64,000 nucleotides of DNA from Dipteris shenzhenensis (GCA_047967505.1 CM106540.1); one strand, 5' to 3'. Numbered from the stretch's first letter, positions 43,346-56,859 are shown. The notes: generated by a model not told the origin, from the sequence alone. Made by a program: numbers and translations.

Positions 43346-45160
43346 TACTGAGTGACATTGTAGATGACTTCCAGATGCAGCGCTATTCATGGTGACTATG
43401 GAGGTACTTTTAATTTTCCTTAGTCCTTGTATGGTTGAAGGTGTGGGGGATCCGGGCGTGATTGAACCATGGGGGCCCCTGGATTTGGGTTTTCTCCCAT
43501 TTTGGCATCAAATCTCCTTGCGTCCTCAGAACTTGAGGACTTTGTGTATACAAGACCATGCATTGAATAAGAACTCAAGGTCAAGATCTCAGATGGAACT
43601 GATAATGCGGGGGCAATGCGGTATGTGATGGGCCAGTTAGAATGTTATTGAAGCACTATCTTTTGGCTTTGGGTCCTTTCCTATCACCCTACAAGACCTA
43701 AGGTGCATGTGTTGCTCACTTAGCCTAGCTGCTCCAGTCAAAATCAGTCATCATTGTGTCTTTTTGGCTTAAAGCAACGATCGTTACATCAGCCTCAAAG
43801 CAGTGACTCCTTAACATGAGGGTTCCTTAGCTTTATGATTCTTAATGCAATGGGTGATAATGTGAGGAAACGACCTCATAATGCAATGGGTACTTAACGT
43901 AGCGAGCTACCACTTTTAGCAAGGATTCCTTATCATGGCAACCTCAAAGTCACTGCATTAGCCTTAAAGTAGTGGGTAGACTTTTGATGTGATAATTATG
44001 AGTCCATTTAATGCCACATGTCAGCTAGGTGAGGTTGGGGGTGGTGGTTGACTAGCTGTCAATTAATGCAGTTAGTTGCGCTACGTTACAACATAATGAA
44101 AATATAGTCTAGCTATGTCACCAACTAGTTTTGGTGCTCCTTGTGAATTTTTGAGTTTTTGTGCAAGGTTTGTGAGCACTAGGGTGCTATCCTATTATTC
44201 TACCTACTCAAATAAAAAAACCACAAGAAACAACAACTTAAAGTGGACAAATGGGTGATTTTACTAGGGGGTGGCTGGGAACTCACTCACATCTCAACCA
44301 AATCTGATTCAAACTCCATTTTTATTGTTTTCAATGAGATTTGACACTATACACACCTTAGCAATCTTTCAACTAACTATTCCTATGATTTGACAAAAAA
44401 AACACTCCAAAACAAGTTCAAATGCATCAAAATCACTCTATGGATATAAATGATAGTTCCCACTTTTTCTACTCCAAACGTGCTGTTTTTCTTCTCACAC
44501 CAATCCTATTCTCCATTAACAACACTCCTAGTCAAGCTAGAAGTCATTGTGTAAGGGGTGGTTAATGATAGAAAGATTATGCATAGCAAAGGCATGCCTC
44601 GAACTCCTTAGCAATGGTGTCAAATTTGTGTAGCCCCGGATGTGACTCCATGTGTTGTAGGGATCTTGGAGGGATGCTGATGGAGTCTCCACTCCCGAGC
44701 AACTCCTTGTGAGAGCTTTGTATGCATGCACCTAACACTTATGTCACTCAAGTGTCTACCGGATTGTGTCAGTGTGATTCCACAAGAGTGAAGACAGAAA
44801 GAGGGAAGAGAGCATAGGGGAAGGAATATGGAAGAGAAGGGAAGAGGGAAGAGTAGTGGCAATCACAAGGAAACATAGAATGGAAAGAAAGAAATATCAA
44901 TGAAGACAATGAGAGAGCTTGTATTCCAATGTTTTGCAAGTACACAATGAAGACCAAGTCGACCTTTTGGCCTTTTATGCAATCCACCTTTTGAAGGGAG
45001 GGCTAACCCTTGTTCTCTCTTTCACCTCCCTCACTCTCTTTTTACAAGCACTTGGGCCAAATGGCTCCAAGGCAGATAGCATATAACCTTCCTCACATCC
45101 TCTCCTACTTCTCCACTATATCATTACAATCTCTTGGTGCTTGCATGAATAGTTAATGGT
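43346..45160. other. No recognised gene
   Basis: Degenerate sequence. 43760-43990 repeats phrases such as CCTCAAAG, CAATGGGT and TCCTTA(T/A)CATG. 44600-44760 and 44870-45010 look like LTR or leader debris on the minus strand (GGCCTTTTATGCAATCC), but there is no pair. Confidence 0.4.
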
Positions 45161-45164
45161 TGCG

Positions 45165-45395
45165 GTTAATAGCAAGGTTGCATTCACCTTCTTGGGTCTC
45201 TTTATGAGGTAATCAATCAATACAATAGACTTGTATTCTTTAGATATGTTCGCCTACGTTCTCTAATGTTGTTTGTGCATTTTCCTTGTTGTTTCCATGG
45301 TATTGCCATGATTCTTTTTGCTATTTCCTTTGTTCATGGCAAGGCCCATTGTGTATATCTTAGTGTTTCCTACTAATTTGCAAGGTGCTATAGTC
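45165..45395. repeat. Dispersed repeat, copy 2 (partner at 36190-36440)
   Basis: Roughly 75-80 percent similar by eye to 36190-36440 and in the same orientation. No coding potential is evident. Confidence 0.7.
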
Positions 45396-48300
45396 CCAAT
45401 GAGTTTCACATTAATCCATCACTCATTCTTTTTGTAGATAGTGATCCCTTGCTGGACCGATGCATATAGAAGACCTAAATTAACCACAAGTATAAGGGTT
45501 GGATTATACCATTGATAAAAAAGCGATATATTGGCAATATATTTTCATTTACTATAATAAAACCCACATTTACAATTGGGCAAGTCATTTGGTCACCACC
45601 ATGAATATTAATGTGAACATGCATTTTGCAAATGTGATTACCACCCTTGATCACATCATCACATGATCACAACATCAAAAAACTTGGATTATAAAGATGC
45701 TATGCATATGATCCTTCATTAGAGCATGTGAAAACACTTTTTATGGGTTCCATATCCAACTTGTTTCTGAGATCATCTAAAATATTTGCATAAGAGGGAG
45801 AGTTTAAAACTCTCAAAATGATCAACTAAGAGAATTGCACCATCAACATTTTGCAAAATTCTAGGTGATCATTTACTAAACCACTATAAGAAAGAGGAAT
45901 CCTATTTTCATCAAGATGTATCCAAATGACTCTATAATAACATTATTTATAAAAATTAATTTTGCTAAAGATTATTTAAGCTGCCTTTTGATGTCATGAT
46001 GTTTACAATACTCATTCAACTCTCATGATTTTGAAGGCATTAATTGCAACTAATTTTTGCTTCAAAAAATAGATCCAAGTCTTACTCGAGTAACAGTGAG
46101 TGTAATGCATCGCTAAGAGATTTTGTTAAAGCATTCTCTCAGATATTGGAATGAATGATTTCGAGTGTGTGTGTACTAGACATGAAGTTGGGAATGGTTT
46201 TCAATGTCACTTACACATATAGCATGGTTCACAAATATCTCTTTGAAAGGAGGCACATGGAAGGCTTTGCAACATGTTGGACTTTTTAATGATATTAACT
46301 TGGAAATTAAGGTGTCCAAATCTCTTCTATCATAACCTACTTAAATAAGCAACTTGGTCATGATGAGTGGTTAAAAGTGCTCCTTGAAAAGGAATGATAA
46401 ATGTTAACTTGAACACTTTGTTAACTTTAGCTAGTTTTGTAATGGAAATCTAAAATTTTTGAAGGCCAATTTCATATCCATCCATCCATCCATCCATCTA
46501 TCTATCTATCTATCTTTGTCATTTGACCAATTAATAATATTTTTTTGCCAGTTTTAGAACATAAAGGGAAAATGTTTCTTGCAATGCCTTGATTGCTAGC
46601 AATTCTAATTGCTTCAACTTTGTGAGGGATAATATCACCCACATTAACATTTTCCTTTGCATTTTGATTTGAATGTGTATATGAAAAGTAATGTTCTTCA
46701 TCTTACACTTGAATCAAACCATCAAGTGCTTCAACATAGTCCAATCATTTAGAGCTTGTACTATTGGGCCAATGCAAGCTTGGATATAGCCATTTTTGTA
46801 AGGTTTAGGAAATTTATTGTATATAGGTAACTTGATTGATCCATAGGTTATGCATTGCCCAACGAAATTTGACAAACTTGGACTCTAAGCAATAGTACAC
46901 ATTTCAAACTTGAACATGAGACCAAAAAAATATGGAATTAACATTTTGCATGAGATCGTTAAATCATTTCAAGTGCTATGCTTCATGTGAAGCATGCATC
47001 ATGAACACTACAGGATACAACAATTTATATAAAAACACAAAAACTTATTCTATACATACATGCAACCATGTAATCATTCAAAATTGCACTACTTCAGCTT
47101 CCCCTCAAGCAAAGGACACATATTTTGCACCATGTGCTATGTTTTGCATGGGTCCAAAGTCAATATAGCCCTTAAGGGGTCCCCTTTAGGGTTAAGAGAC
47201 ATATTGAAAGCCATATATGTCCCGGTGGCATCATTCACCTACCAAAAATAAACAACAATATATTTCACATGTATTACTATTTTGTTATAACATTAGGGGT
47301 AGAAAAGTAGACTGATGAGCATGGAGGAAAGGAGAGTAGGGGCGGAAAAGAGCAAGAGATTTGTGTGCATGAAATATTATTTCCTACTAGGTTAATGTCA
47401 TTGTCCTAAACTAGCCCAATGATTTCTTATGTGCTATGTTTTTTAATAGCTTAATGAATGTTCTTTGATTGCCCAAATAGATTTTTCAAGTAGACCAGTG
47501 GTTGAAACAACCATGTTTCTTAATATTTTAATTTATGTTCTTAGCGTGCTATCAGGCCATTGGGCAGCTTTAAAACCTACTAGTAAAGCAACCCAGTGGT
47601 TGGAATTGCACATTGTTATAATTTAATCAATAGTTTAAAACGAATGGTTGAAATATTTGTTTTTCAATAGTTTAGTTTAGGTTCTTAGCATGCCACCAGT
47701 CCATGGTTGAATTAGCTTAGTGGTTGGAACAACATGTTCTTATAGTTTAATTAATAATCTTATTTATTGTTGAGAATCTTAACCTTTCAATCGGGTAAAG
47801 TAGCTTCAAGCATTATAAGCCCCGGTACATTAAAAAACTCAAAGATAAGAATGTGTGTTGTTGTAAAACACATATAGAATTTGATATCATGGCAAGCTTT
47901 GAATGAGTTGAGATATAGTCATGCTAGAGCATTGATATGGGAACATTGCTTCATAGAGATAGATGTCCATGTATTGCATATGAATGCTTAGTTTGTAGGC
48001 CACCTAGATTCTCATCATGTGTTGCAAGGGAGACTAAGTTTGGTAGCAAAAGCTCTATGTGGGAGTGAGCGCTTTGTCCAAAGGGAGACTTAGAGTGGAA
48101 CTCTATTGAATGCATTTGTGGTGGCAAATGCAAACATGGGAGAGTGAAGGTGAAGCAACATGTCTATCCAATGAAATGTGGAAAGGCAACCTTTTATTTT
48201 TTAGAATGGAGGATATTTGAACATATTGATGCTGAAGGATTAGACACACTCAACTAAAGAAGCTTATAGATAACTAGGTTACAATGCATCCCAAAATAAT

Positions 48301-48950
48301 TGCTTCACAATTTCACAACTTGCTGGCAAGACAAGCAATTCCAGATGTGCGTTGCCAAATTTTCCCATGATTTATCTATGCTAGAAAGCACCAAAAAAGT
48401 GCAAAAAAGGTGCTAAACTTTTTGCGATTAAATATTGCAAAAAGAGTGTTAAAAAGTGGTCAAATAGTGCTAGAAATGCACTAAAAAGAATTGCTAAAAA
48501 GTACTCAAAAAATATTTCAAATCCTATCAAAACATCACACTGGTTGCATTTAATCACTTAACTTGTACAACCATTTTGGGTGTGGTTAGTCCTAAACCAC
48601 TTATATTTTACAACCAATGTGATGGCTACAATTTATCCTAAAATAGCATGTATAAAGGACAATTGTGTTGCTAAACATACAATAACTATGGCAGAATGGT
48701 TTCATAAAAAAAGAAGCATATACATCTTAAAAAAGAGTCATAAAATGACCAAGCTTCTTCCTCCATTCATAAGTGGTTTACATCTTCCCTTTCTCAGGCT
48801 CCTACATCTTCCCTCGATCAAATAGTCTTTCTTTTTGTGGCCAATGCACATGCAAGCCGTTACTTTCTCTAGATAGATAGCTGTAGCAGGCAAGCACAGT
48901 TGATGTCTCCATGATATGATCATTCACTTTGGCAAATAACAAGCTCTACA
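45396..48950. other. AT-rich region, no recognised gene
   Basis: It holds a (TCCA)n(TCTA)n microsatellite at 46478-46515, and at 48370-48500 a cluster of degenerate AAAAAGTG(C/T)TA motifs. Open frames are short and have no motif. Confidence 0.5.
46478..46515. repeat. Compound (TCCA)n(TCTA)n microsatellite
   Basis: About five TCCA units run directly into about five TCTA units, so one motif probably arose from the other by a point change. Confidence 0.95.
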
Positions 48951-48958
48951 TATAGAGG

Positions 48959-49086
48959 TTGCATGCTCAAACACCCCAAATCAAGACGCATGCACAGATG
49001 TTGTAGGCACAAACACCCTAAAGCAAAACACATGCATAGAGGTTGCATGCACAAACACCACAAAGCAAAACACATGCACAAAGAGG
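48959..49086. repeat. 42-bp minisatellite, three units
   Basis: Units start at 48959, 49001 and 49043. Each contains TTG(C/T)A(T/G)GC(T/A)CAAACACC and GCATGCA or ACATGCA. Since 42 is a multiple of three, the minus strand encodes a 14-residue Cys-rich repeat (CMCFALxCLCMQPL), most likely by chance. Confidence 0.88.
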
Positions 49087-49863
49087 CCACACTAAGGGCA
49101 TCAAATCTTGCACTCATCTATAATGCACCCACGATGGATTAGGTATGTATGATCCTACTCCATATCAAAGAGGACATTCTTTTGATTTAACTAATATGGC
49201 TATTAATATCACAGTCTCACCTCAAACATGAGCAAGTTTTTCTTGATTCCTTCCTACCTCATTCTAAGAGTGTGGACGTTCTCCTCCAAATGCTCTACTT
49301 GGTTCTTGCTAATGGAAACTGCGCTATCTCTCATCACTTTGACTTTTGTCAAGTGGTGATGGATCGACTCTCCCTCGTCCATGCCCATATTGAAGAGGTG
49401 GTGCTATAGAGTCAATATAAAAAGTTATATATATCTTGCACAAGTCCTTCAGAGTGGCCCATCCTCCACTGACATATTTGCCATCTGGATATGAGGAATC
49501 ATAGAGTCCACCATTGTTCCTATGATCAATGCCAAGTCTTGGGCATCTCTATCCTCCCATGATTTGAGTTCATGTAGATCTACTAGCTCAAGAATCCTTC
49601 CCTTGGGTGTATACTATATCCTCCAGCTTTGCCTCCATCCCCATTGTGAGCTTCCACAACTTTCAAGCCACAAGATGACTCCAGATCTTTACTTTCGAGA
49701 TGGGATAATTGGTCCCTACTAGCTTCTTGGACTCTCCAAAGTTAGGGATGGTATAAGAAGGAAGATGACTAGAGGAGGAGGAAGGATGAGTAGTGAATAA
49801 ACAGGTTTCTAACTTCATTTGGGTAGAAGAACTCCTTCCTTTGATATGAGAGCATCTAAGGCT

Positions 49864-50330
49864 GCTCTGATGCCATGTTGGAAATAGAAGATAGAACCAC
49901 TCAATCCTTAGGATAACCTATAGCTCCAAGTAGACTAACTCTCTTGATCACAATGATGCTCACCTCACTCAGAAAACACAGCACAGGAAATATAAAAGGA
50001 AAGGAGAGAACTCAAAATATACTCATCCACCAATCAATGGGAAAAATAGGCTCAACAATGAGCACTACAAGACATCCAACAATGAGCACTACAGGACATC
50101 CAACAATGAGCACTACTCCTCCTCCTAGATGCACTACCTGTGGTGGAAGGCTTCAACAAGCTTTTGGATGAGTGTAGTGAGGAGGAATGGGGGCTTTAAT
50201 AGGGGCAGGCAGGTCGAGAAAATGGCCAATCCCCTAGTCAACTCCTAGGGATGGAAGCTAGCCCTTTATAGCTAGCTAGATGAGTTGGTAGTTCGCCCTT
50301 TCCTAGCCCCAACCAACCCCCCCTTGAGTA
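49864..50330 (-). repeat. Copia primer site and 5' LTR, minus strand
   Basis: On the minus strand TGGCATCAGAGC (49864-49875) abuts an LTR that starts at 49876 on the plus strand as TGTTGGAAATAG. The LTR includes a minus-strand TATA-like CTATAAAGGGC (about 50257-50267). Its outer end is not resolved. No gag or pol domain is recognisable to the left, where the internal region should lie. Confidence 0.6.
50053..50116. repeat. 24-bp tandem repeat in the LTR
   Basis: Two and two-thirds units of CAACAATGAGCACTACA plus GGACATC or AGACATC, nearly perfect. Confidence 0.93.
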
Positions 50331-50499
50331 GCCTATATAAGGGGATGCTAGGGGACCCATTCCACCTATTGCTCCTACACAATCTATCCCTACCATGCAA
50401 TCTCCTTCCTACCCTACTACTATCAAGTTGCCCCCCCAAGCCCCCTATGATCTAATGCCCCCTTATCCCCTCCAATCAGGTTGGGACATTGATCTCTAG

Positions 50500-53400
50500 C
50501 AAATATTTCTCATTTAAAACTAGTGAAGCTTACTTTAAATTCCTCTCCTTTATCTTTTTAATAGAAGGAGAACTGCACTACAAGGTGTTTTCCCCCCTTA
50601 GGAGTTTTAAAACTAAAAATTCTTCCCTTACACGGGTTTTCCCCTAAATTCCCGTTAGGAGTTTCAAACTACTTTATGCTCTAATCTACCTAACAAAGAG
50701 TGCATCGTTGCTCTTTTAAAAGAAAAAGCTTGCTCTAAGGTTCCTAATTATGACTTGCGCATTAGTAGAAGTAGATCTGCATGACTAAATCTCATATCCC
50801 ATTAAGTTTTTCAAACTAGAAGTCTAGAACTTTCCTTAAGCTTTGGTTTGACCCTAAGGCATTTTAAATGTGAATATCCTCAGCCCACCTACCTCTGCAT
50901 ACCCTTATTGATGGGTGTGATAGAAATATCAATCGTGTACATTCTACAAAGCCTCTGATGCCACTTTTAAGGGTTTTATGTTCTAACATCCTCATGTGAT
51001 CATAGGTAGGTGAGTTTATGTGTTGCTCCCATTGTTTCACTTTTTGAAGATGGCGGCTTAGGATGGTGGCTTTTCCCATTATTTCACTGTTTGAAGATGG
51101 TGGTTGCGGATGTACTAACCTAAGGCTTGCTGAGCTTCCTAACACAACCCCTTTATTTTATACTTTTTGCCACACTTGTTATCAATATCTAGTACTGGAA
51201 AGTTAATTGCTCTGCCCTACCCCTTATGACACTATGGGTTGTTCTGACCACTAGACTTATAAGCTTTTTGGTTCCTACTTAAGATTTTTGGAACGAGAAG
51301 CCTTTGATATAGCAACCACTTCTTGAGGTCCTTCTTGTTATGGCATTTTAAGATTTTTCCACCTTAGATTAAGCCATGAACAATTTTGATGCAAAGCCAC
51401 AAACAATTTCCACCTTAGGTTAAGCCACGAACAATTTTGATGTAAATGATGTTTGGAATTGTTTCATTATTTCTCTTAAATGTTATTCCTTCTAGGCATT
51501 ACAAAGTATTTGATTAGATGCCTTTTACGCCTCACTTTCAAAAAAATTTTCCCTTAGAAAAAAGATAATTTGTCTAAAATCTTTTTTTTGACTAAATCTA
51601 TTTTACCTTATTGAAACTGGGCGTGCTCTCTTCTTTATGTACTGATGTTCCAAGTTCCTTTACTATTATTTTGGAGAGCCTACCCTTTCTCTGTCTCTCC
51701 CCCCCCCTCCCCCCCATAAATTCAGAAAGTGAACACTATCATATTATGCTAGTTAGCACCTGTAATTGCTAGTAATAGCATCATATGCTAGATAGAACTT
51801 TATATGCTAGGTACCATGCTCATATGATTGTTTCTAGCTTCTATGAGTCCCTCCCTTAGATGATACACTAGCATTTCTAGCATCTTCCATTACGACTCTC
51901 TTGAAGCCTTTCAATAAGGTTTAGTTTGTTGGCATCTCCATCTTCATCACCTTTACCTTGGGCTTTTTATCTCTTTTCTTTCAGTTTTTTGATACTCTTG
52001 CCTTTACCCTTGACCTCTCTAGATAAACAAAATGACGTTTTGCTTCTTTATTAGCCTTAGGAATAATTCCATGGCCTTTTTTGAGCCTTTTCCATGCTTA
52101 TACCTCATTCATTAAATTAATTGGTCCCGATGGTCTAAATTCCCAATCTTTGCATCCATTGCCTTTTTTGAGCCTATATAAGCTTATACCTCATTCATTA
52201 ATGATTTAAAGTCCCAATTTTTGCACATGATAAAAAAGACCTACTCCTTACAACTTTCTTCTCCTAGAAAAAAAATTCATGAACTTGGTTTTATATGCAT
52301 GTTAAACTTATACTTATATGTGTGCATTATAATTCTATTCAAGTACGTTATGGCTACATTTACTGCTAAAAATTTCACATGTACATGATTTGTACAGTAG
52401 TACAAACTGCTATATGGTGCATTCCTATGCTATACAGATCTCATTTTAGCCAGTTTAGGGTTTATTTCAGCTATTCAAGGCTATCCGGTACTCTCTCATG
52501 AAGCGTGCCAATGTGATTAAAGCCATTTGGATTTTGCTACTTCCATCTGGAGACCTCTCCTTGAGCCCATTGCCTCTCATTTGCTGTCCCTTTGCCTCGG
52601 GCTATGAGATTCTCTCCATTGGATTCTCCCCACTCATTTCAAAGTGCTCTCCTTGTGGGAGCACATTTTCTTGTAGTAATTCTCATTTCCATCCTTCTCT
52701 TGGTACCCCTCATTGCCATTTGTTGTCCATTTTGCCTCTACTTCAAGGGCGATTACTATGCTTGCATTTAGAGCATTTTTCTTGCTGCATTTTTGGGCTA
52801 CATTGTTGGGTAGGACTCTATTGCATTGTTTCCTTTTATTATGGAAAGGCCCCTATACTTATATATGTACATAATACTTCTACTCAAGTATGTTTGCTTC
52901 TCTGTCATTGGGTTTTTACAATTGGTGTACTTTTTTCACTTTGAAACTATGAATTGGCATAATTAAAAATCAAAATGACATGAAGGCCTTTGATACTACT
53001 TGTATAGTTCTATTGGTTATTTGTGATAAATGAGAAGGTCTCTCTCAATTTCTAGTTTTAGTTGAAGATCACTTTTTGGTGATTCAAAGGTCTATAGACA
53101 AAATGGAAATGTTGATGATGTAGCATAATGAGAAAGTCCCCCACAATTCTATTTTTAAGTAGAACTTATTTCAATTGAACTAAACATCTCATGGATAGAA
53201 TTGAGTTGTTGATGATATAGTGTAGAGGACAATGAGTCATGTAAGATTTTATAGGTAAAGGGAATTAAATTTGAATTCAACCATGGAGAATTGCACGGAG
53301 TAAACATACATGTTAATGGCATGTGCTTTGAAATGCAACCATGAAGAATTGCATAAATTGTTCTTATTATTTAAATAAATTAAGTTTCAAGTAATTCTTC

Positions 53401-53550
53401 AAATGAGATGTCATTTGCATCAACCATTTAAAAATGAAATGCAAGTAATTTTTCCTCTCTCTTTGCAATCTTATGTTTGCTCTGATATATAAATCATAGC
53501 ATTCAATTTATTAATGCAGTAAGTAGAACCTCATCTCTAAAGAGAGGAGC
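50500..53550. other. No recognised gene; several imperfect local duplications
   Basis: Local duplications are seen at about 51355-51440 (GCCA(T/C)GAACAATTTTGATG), 52065-52205 (CCTTTTTTGAGCC, CTTATACCTCATTCATTAA, AATTCCCAATCTTTGCA) and 52560-52740 (CATTTGCTGTCC/CATTTGTTGTCC). A poly-C tract lies at about 51696-51716. The 148-codon frame at 52498-52944 is Leu, Ser and Cys rich and has no motif. Confidence 0.45.
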
Positions 53551-53560
53551 ATGTAAAAAT

Positions 53561-54835
53561 ATGAAAAAGTTCAAAGAACCAAGACAAAACAAGGAGAGCA
53601 AAATGGAAACATTGGACTCCCTTTCTCAAGAAGAAGTTGCAACAAACACTCTTGTACATGCCAAATACAGAAGCCAACAAGTGGTGGATTTTGAAGATAA
53701 AATAATATCAATTGCACCATCTGAAAGTTTCATGCTTTTGAGTATATTCAAAGACAAACTTGTGAGGAGCTAGCAGTCCCAACATTTTCCATGGTCACCC
53801 AAGAAAGTACAACATACTTGAGAGGACATTGTACCAAGACATAGCTCATTGGGAGCTCACGCATAAGGATAGAAATTTTGCAACATCAATAGCAAATTTG
53901 TTATTCAAGACCATGAACAATGATTGGTTGCACAAGTCTTGTCATCCACTTGGCTTTGCATGTGTAAAGGTCAATTGCAGGTCAATTGCAGGGGAGAACT
54001 TTACTATTAAGGGATGCGATTAAAGCACAATTGGTTTTTGAGACTTTGCATGCTTGTGGACCTCATTTGATTACAAGCTTAAAAACAACCTTCTTGGCAT
54101 GGTGAGATAGCTAGGCCCTCTATCATTCTTTGTCACTTTTTTTGCAGTGGAAAACTCTAATAGGGAGCCACTTCTAGCATGCTTGCACAAGTGAATCCCA
54201 TTGTCATGGACCTATGTGCCAACACATCATTTGAGAGCATCAGAGAACTTCTTCAAATTGATCTTGTGATGAGTGCTAGGTACTTCTAGCATGCTTGCAC
54301 AAAGTGAAACTCATGATTAGGGACCTATGTGCAAGCACGTCATTTGGGAGCATTTGAAAACTTCTTCAAAGTAATCATGTGACAAGTGCTAGGTACTACG
54401 TCCATAGGTTCCAATCATTGAAGTGCTTGTTAAGGCAACACCCTTCAATTTTAGGGAAAGTGGTAGACCTTTTCTTTGTCATTAAGTTTCAAAATAGAGG
54501 AACTTGGAAGCCAATAGGACCATGGATTGCTTAGGACTAAAAACACAATAATGTATGCAAAAGTTACAAAGAAAAAATAGAGGAGTTCGTATACAATTAC
54601 ATTACAATGGATATTTCTACATTTGGCTTGACCAACAAAGACACAAGCACAAGAAGACATGTCCAAAATAGAACAAAGGTTGTCGCTTCAAAGACAAAAA
54701 ATTTACTTCCCCTAGGAGAGTTTTTGATCTCAAGTAAATGCAAAACCAACTACAAGCATATTACTCTCTCCATGGAAAACTCATGCATCCAATTGCATAA
54801 CTTTGACACTTTTTTGAAAAGTCTATCAATGATAG
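53561..54835 (+). pseudogene. Element 2 Helitron-like N domain and Rep, left of insertion
   Basis: Frames shift several times. Blocks parallel element 1 (for example TLVHAKYRSQQVVDFEDK here, TLVHGLYSSQQVVGFEDK there). In element 1 the Rep core reads FQNKGSQHDHGLLW; the same place here (about 54487-54525) reads FQNRGTWKPIGPWI, so both His residues of the HUH site are gone. The frame ends at CIQLHNFDTFLKSLSMI, exactly where element 1 has HSLKMSEEEYI, and the gypsy LTR begins there. Confidence 0.8.
54170..54396 (+). repeat. 112-bp imperfect tandem duplication in element 2
   Basis: Copies start at 54171 and 54283 with CTTCTAGCATGCTTGCACAA and share GGACCTATGTGC, ACTTCTTCAAA and GTGCTAGGTACT. They lie between the N-domain block EPLLACLH and the following LRQHPSILGK, so they add spacer to the coding region. 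Confidence 0.85.
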
Positions 54836-56734
54836 TGTGACAACAAAAAATGATATTTTGTTTTGAAACCTGTGGGAGGATTTGTGGGGCCTGCAAGGTG
54901 ACAAAAGCTAGCCATGGAGACAAAGAACCAAGAAGCGTGACAGAGAAGTTGGTGGCAGGAGATGGCTCTTTGCGGCTACTCTCATTGCAGCTTGTCAATC
55001 TTTTAATGTCGACTACTTTATTTCATGTAATCATTAATGTGGGTTTGACACTAATTAGAATAATTAGTGAAAATGATTGCAAATGTGATTATGAGTGGAA
55101 TGCATCATTGTAAATACCATGGGTATGAATTATAAATACCTTGGTATAGGGATAAATGGTTTGAGAGATATATTATTTGCTTTGTAATTGGGAAAATAGA
55201 AATGAGCCATGTAATTTGAGTGGGGCCAGATGACTACATGGCCTCCATAAGGTACTAAAATAATATGGAGAGCACATGCCAAGCACATGGAGGGCATGTG
55301 GAGGAGTGTGGAAGAGTGTAAAATCAAGAGGAATCCTTCTAGAATTCCAAGGTGGTATATAAAGGATGTTGACATATGGAAAAGAGAGGGTCCCTATGGG
55401 CACCAAGGGGAAAGACTCTTGATTTTCTCAAATTTTAAAGAGTCATGAGGATCTTGTGATGGGACACTTGTCAAAATATGCCCAAAAGGACATTTGATGG
55501 TGACCCATGTCCTTATGTCAACAGGGGGTGAAGGAATCTACTGGCTAAAAATGTAACAAGGTGAAGGAGGGTGAGAATTGCTCTATAAAAGAGACCTCTC
55601 TCGTCCCTCTCCATAATTTGGTTCTTCCCTTTGTAATTATGCCATCACTTGTATCTAGCTTTCCCTATCTTTTCCCTTCTCCCTAGAGCATAGGCTCTCA
55701 CTTTGTACCCCTCTTCTTGCTTTTGATGTTTTGAATAAAGTTCATGCTTTCTTTTCCTCATCCTTCTTCCATCTCCTCTCTCCTCGCTCTAAAGCTTAGT
55801 ATACCCAGATGAGTGAGTCATTTCTAGATCTGTGTTAAGGGTATTCCCTACTCCCCTAGGCAACCTCAATTTGCCATGTATCTAGGAAGCTACTTAGAAG
55901 ATCGTTGCCCTTTCCATAACTACAGTCGGGTATGGACAGTTTTGATAGTCTTCCATAAAATGGTCATAACTTTCTACTCCGAGCTCCGTTTTGAATGAAT
56001 CTTATATCAAAATCTTTGTCTATTCAAGATCTATCTACTAATGTATTCAGATATTTGTTCCATTCATTGAATAAAAGTTATTATTGTCTGAGTTGTCGGG
56101 TCTATTTTTTGGAATAGTTTTGAGAACTTTTCGTAAAACCGTCATAACTTTCTATTCCAACAAGCTTTGTTTTGAATGAAACAGATATCAGAATCTTTGT
56201 CTTTTCAAGATCTATCTAGTAATGCATTCAAATATTTGTTTCATTTAGTAGAATAAAAGTTATTGTTGTTTGAGTGGTCGGGTTTGTTGTTTGGAACAAT
56301 TTTGACAACCTTTCGTAAAACCATCATAACTTTTTGTTCCAAGCTCCATTTTGAATGAAATTGATATCAGAATCTTCATCTTTTTGAGATCTATGTTTTG
56401 TCCCAACCGTCCCATTCAACCAAATCAGCCCTATCAATTCACGCCTTTCACATCAGTGCACATTGTGTTGAGTCAAAAGATGTTCTTCCAACAACGGCTC
56501 GCCCTTACTTTTGGGGCTGACCGATGATTAGCTCAAATCAATGCTTCCCCTCAGCCTTTCTTATTTCCAATGCTAGAGTACAACCTCACCTTTGACATTT
56601 ATATCTTTGTTTTGATCTAAGAAGATAGAGAGTGAGTGTCTCTTTAAGCTTCATCTAATGCCGAAATCTCTTCTCTCTTCTTCAATTTGTGGGTTGAGAT
56701 GTGACCAAAACCAAACCCCCAGTTTTGTGTCACA
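54836..56734 (+). repeat. Gypsy 5' LTR
   Basis: It starts TGTGACAACAAAAAATG and ends TTTTGTGTCACA. A TATA box (CTCTATAAAAGAG, 55581-55593) and a polyadenylation signal AATAAA (55734-55739) delimit U3, R and U5. The long U5 contains three imperfect repeats of about 180-190 bp around GTCATAACTTTCT (55963, 56141, 56333). Confidence 0.92.
55930..56400 (+). repeat. Tandem repeats of about 180 bp in U5 of the gypsy LTR
   Basis: Three units each contain CATAACTTT, a GCTCCGTTTTGAATGA-like block, CAAGATCTATCTA, TATTTGTTCCATT and AATAAAAGTTATT, with a GTCGGGT joint. The same three units occur in the right LTR (about 60105-60545). Confidence 0.85.
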
Positions 56735-56739
56735 TCTTT

Positions 56740-56753
56740 TGGTGGAGATGCCG
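56740..56753 (+). other. Candidate gypsy primer binding site
   Basis: TGGTGGAGATGCCG starts five bases after the LTR end, and TGG is the usual start of a site complementary to a tRNA CCA tail. I could not assign the tRNA. Confidence 0.55.
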
Positions 56754-56859
56754 AATAGGTTTTGCTTGGAATCCTTCTATCATAACCGCACGGTCCTGTT
56801 AGATTGAAGGAAAGAAAGTCATCTTTGGAAAAGTTTTTTGTTTTTACTCATCTTTTGGT

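Noticed and set aside
52498-52944. 148-codon frame with Leu/Cys-rich, membrane-like segments
   Set aside because: It lies in a region of local duplications, has no recognisable motif and no supporting gene signals.
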